Source: SIG587 sp045531585 (GTDB lineage: Bacteria > Bacillota > Clostridia > Oscillospirales > Acutalibacteraceae). From it: a stretch of DNA of 15,894 nt. The translations under genes were made by a program, and so were the position numbers. Of this stretch, positions 14,072 through 15,894 are shown one piece after another. Location: positions 1 through 15,894 of the forward strand of contig JAZSEH010000035.1 in NCBI GenBank assembly GCA_045531585.1, written 5' to 3'. Position 1 is the first letter of the stretch; every line of letters begins with the position of its first letter. Under the pieces are notes generated by a model. That model was not told the origin of the DNA, searched no databases, and was given only the letters and a program-made list of their open reading frames with translations.

Positions 14072-15260
14072 TTTTGATTTTTAAATAAGGGATAACAACA
14101 ATAAGGCCCAGCAGCATAAGTCCTGCCCAAATAAGAATAAGCTTATTCCAACCAATATCCGAAACGGCATTTGCAAAAATTGTACTTGATACTGCCGCGG
14201 CGCTATAGCTTATAAAGTCAAGATAACCCGTTGCTGTGGACACCATACCTGTATCCGAAAGACTTGGACAGTAAATACTCCACATTATAGAGGATGCGCC
14301 GTTCGCGCTCATGATTCCTATTACCAAAAGTGCAATATTTATTATGGGCTGTTTTATTGCAAACATTCCCACAAAGCTTAAAAAAGAAATTGCAAACATA
14401 ATTATCATAGTCAGATTTCTTCTTCGATTTAGTTTTTCATATATGTATATTGTAATAAATGCAGTTAGTGATATGATAAGGGTTGTAACGGTAAAAAGTG
14501 TTGCGGATTGCTTTTCACTAAAGCCAAGATTCTGAGTAAAATATGTAGGCATCCAAAAAACAACGGTGGTACGAATAACGCCTGTAACAATGGAAACAAG
14601 GGTATATTTTATGATTTCTCTTTTAATAAGCGTTTTTATGCTACTCTTTGTCTTATCTCCTTTTTCCTTCCTGCGATAAATAACAATTCCGTTTTTCTCG
14701 GCATAAAGCATACAAATGAAGAATACTACGGCCATTAAAATAAGAATACCGCTACTCACTTTAAAAACGGTCTGCGATACAAAAAGGCTGGCCATAACCC
14801 CTGCAATGGGAGAACCGAAATAGGATGAAAAGGTATAACCAAGACTACACCGTGAGGCATAAACCATATTCATATTTTCGGAAACCACCTTAACCATTGG
14901 GCCGTATATCATTGCAAGGAAAAAGCCTGTTAACGGATATACTATAAGAGCAACGTTTGGTACGTTTATTAAATAACACAATAATATATTGGTAACACCT
15001 GCAAGACCAAGACCAAAGCTTATCATATACCGTGCTTTGATTTTATCTCCAAGCACCCCGTTTATAAGCTGTCCAATGGCATAAAAAGCTAAATACAGCG
15101 ATGAAAGATTTCCAATATAGCTTTCTGTTACACCGGAGTTTATCATCTGCGGGGTTACTGTGCTTAAAATGTTTCTTGCTATATAAACGGCAAGATAAGC
15201 AACGGAGCATAATACTCCCAAAAAAAGTGCGCCTCGTATTTCTTCCTTTTTGCTTTTCAT
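14052..15260 (-). CDS. MFS transporter, organophosphate:phosphate antiporter (GlpT/UhpT)-like
   Basis: A 402-residue carrier with about 12 membrane helices. The N-terminal motifs FYAIGQLINGVLGDKIKARY, an aromatic-rich first helix with IARNILS, and the phrase YGPMVKVVSENM in helix 4 resemble the OPA group (GlpT, UhpT, UhpC), which import sugar phosphates or glycerol phosphates; sugar or organic-acid carriers of other MFS groups cannot be excluded. A cytosolic loop rich in Lys/Arg (about 195-212) separates the halves. GAAGGGA precedes the ATG. It converges on the AraC-type gene through a shared terminator, and is the likely uptake route for the substrate of the neighbouring oxidoreductase. No clear promoter could be chosen upstream. 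Confidence 0.88.
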   Translation of the reverse strand: MKSKKEEIRGALFLGVLCSVAYLAVYIARNILSTVTPQMINSGVTESYIGNLSSLYLAFYAIGQLINGVLGDKIKARYMISFGLGLAGVTNILLCYLINVPNVALIVYPLTGFFLAMIYGPMVKVVSENMNMVYASRCSLGYTFSSYFGSPIAGVMASLFVSQTVFKVSSGILILMAVVFFICMLYAEKNGIVIYRRKEKGDKTKSSIKTLIKREIIKYTLVSIVTGVIRTTVVFWMPTYFTQNLGFSEKQSATLFTVTTLIISLTAFITIYIYEKLNRRRNLTMIIMFAISFLSFVGMFAIKQPIINIALLVIGIMSANGASSIMWSIYCPSLSDTGMVSTATGYLDFISYSAAAVSSTIFANAVSDIGWNKLILIWAGLMLLGLIVVIPYLKIKKLKHHS

Positions 15261-15274
15261 TATAAATCCCTTCT

Positions 15275-15454
15275 TTAATCCTTAACGTTATGGGAATTTA
15301 AAATACTGCTCATTTCATAATACTGTTTTTCCCCTGCCATATCCTTTCTGCTACGGATATATGCGCAAATAGTATCTGACAATACCTTTTGCGAAAGGGA
15401 TACCTCGCTGGCATTTCCGCTAAGACTTCTGCCGCTGGCACAGGCTATGTAATA
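15275..15454 (-). pseudogene. 3' remnant of an unknown gene
   Basis: An open frame of 59 codons on the minus strand follows a TGA at 15455-15457 and ends at a TAA (15275-15277), 14 bases before the MFS start. The residues (for example SEVSLSQKVLSDTIC and GEKQYYEMSSILNS) look like ordinary helical protein, not random sequence. There is no ATG before residue 39 and no ribosome binding site for a TTG at residue 25, so it looks like the tail of a gene whose front is gone. It overlaps the truncated gene upstream by about 35 bases in another frame. Function unrecognised. Confidence 0.45.
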
Positions 15455-15620
15455 TCATTTCAATGCTATGCTCAAGCAATCCGCCATTTGCCATAGCACC
15501 CTTATCATTAACAAATGCTCCGCTATGATAGTTTATTGATACTATACAGCTATCGTGAAATCCGCTATATTCTTTCATCAAATTTTCGATATCAATTTCA
15601 TTATTTATTTCATTCCACAT
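15420..15620 (-). pseudogene. Truncated 5' part of a small conserved hypothetical gene
   Basis: A 66-residue frame starting with ATG at 15618-15620 and AAAGGAG about 12 bases upstream. MKEYSGFHDSCIVSINYHSG and EHSIEMILHS are the start of a small uncharacterised Firmicute family (FHDS pattern) that normally continues well past this point. Here the family-like sequence appears to stop after ILHS and ends LCQRQKS-stop. The natural reading is a deletion that fused the front of this gene to the tail of another. It may still be expressed as a short protein. No function is known to me. Confidence 0.5.
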
Positions 15621-15713
15621 ATAGTACCAAAACTCCTTTGCTCAGATTCAAACGATAGGAACTGTTTATCAAATTCTTGTTTATCAGATTATATCACTTT
15701 TCAGCAAACAAAT

Positions 15714-15894
15714 CAAGGCGAAGCCTTGTATATCATCTATTCCGCAGGAATTGCATATCATCAACACGCAGTGTTGCATCACATCAAACCGCAGGAAAAC
15801 TTATACACGGCTTTGCCGTGATGATATACCATCGCAAGGCGATGGATGATATACAGCCCCTTTGGGGCTGGTGATATACCAAGCCTGCGGCTTG
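15714..15894. repeat. Array of short variable hairpins separated by a conserved GATGATATAC-type linker
   Basis: About eight units of 21-26 bases. Stem-loops: CAAGGC/GCCTTG (15714-15728), ATTCC/GGAAT (15739-15751), AACAC/GTGTT (15763-15775), a decayed AAACC-GCA-GGAAA (15786-15798), ACGGC/GCCGT (15807-15819), ATCGC/GCGAT (15831-15843), AGCCCC/GGGGCT (15855-15869) and AAGCC/GGCTT (15881-15893), each with a 3-base loop. Linkers of the first three units read TATATCATC-like; after about 15800 they read GATGATATAC, the reverse complement. The array runs to the window edge and probably beyond. No coding potential is apparent. Confidence 0.9.

Noticed and set aside
15714..15894. Possible CRISPR array
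   Set aside because: The constant part is only about 10 bases and the variable part is palindromic in nearly every unit, the opposite of a CRISPR repeat/spacer pattern; the period is about 24 bases and the linker orientation flips inside the array.

Overview
The window looks like a chromosomal segment of an uncultured anaerobic Firmicute, most likely a gut Clostridia of the Oscillospiraceae/Ruminococcaceae type. The evidence is moderate-to-low GC, strong Shine-Dalgarno sites, TTG and GTG starts, near-consensus sigma-A promoters (TTGACA-N17-TATAAT twice), the Gram-positive gene order TepA-FtsK/SpoIIIE, an EndoA-type MazF, and a dockerin/cohesin-like pair with cadherin-like domains. Taxonomy is inferred; no rRNA or marker phylogeny is available here. 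Nearly all genes are on the minus strand; the one clear exception is an AraC-type regulator.

Layout from left to right. 1-152: no recognisable gene. 153-4366: an operon read leftwards, tepA-like ClpP-fold protease, FtsK/SpoIIIE DNA translocase, then a membrane-anchored ComEC-like metallo-beta-lactamase hydrolase. 4435-7365: a sugar operon of two TIM-barrel sugar isomerase/epimerases and one Gfo/Idh/MocA oxidoreductase, with its own promoter and a terminator. 7404-7827: an EndoA/MazF RNase with no antitoxin gene beside it. 7965-11724: a two-gene cell-surface operon, a secreted SH3/glucosaminidase/cadherin-like/dockerin protein followed 11 bases later by a membrane protein with a cohesin-like domain. 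11735-15260: a carbohydrate locus made of a cysteine-rich Gfo/Idh/MocA oxidoreductase, a divergent AraC regulator and an MFS transporter. 15275-15620: two truncated gene remnants joined to each other. 15714-15894: an array of about eight short hairpins, cut by the window edge.

How the parts may work together. The sugar operon has the gene content of pathways that oxidise a sugar ring to a keto form (Gfo/Idh/MocA) and then isomerise or eliminate (TIM barrel); the substrate cannot be read from sequence. The second oxidoreductase, the AraC regulator and the MFS carrier look like a separate inducible sugar unit: a perfect 8-bp inverted repeat flanks the -10 element of the araC promoter and also overlaps a possible -35 of the divergent oxidoreductase gene. 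The surface operon could be a one-enzyme miniature of a cellulosome, in which a peptidoglycan hydrolase docks through its dockerin onto a membrane-anchored cohesin made from the same mRNA.

The most interesting items are the cohesin/dockerin pair, the terminal hairpin array in which stem sequence varies but pairing is kept and the linkers reverse direction midway, and a run of nine A bases in the 4507-5691 oxidoreductase beyond which a different frame continues for 16 more residues.
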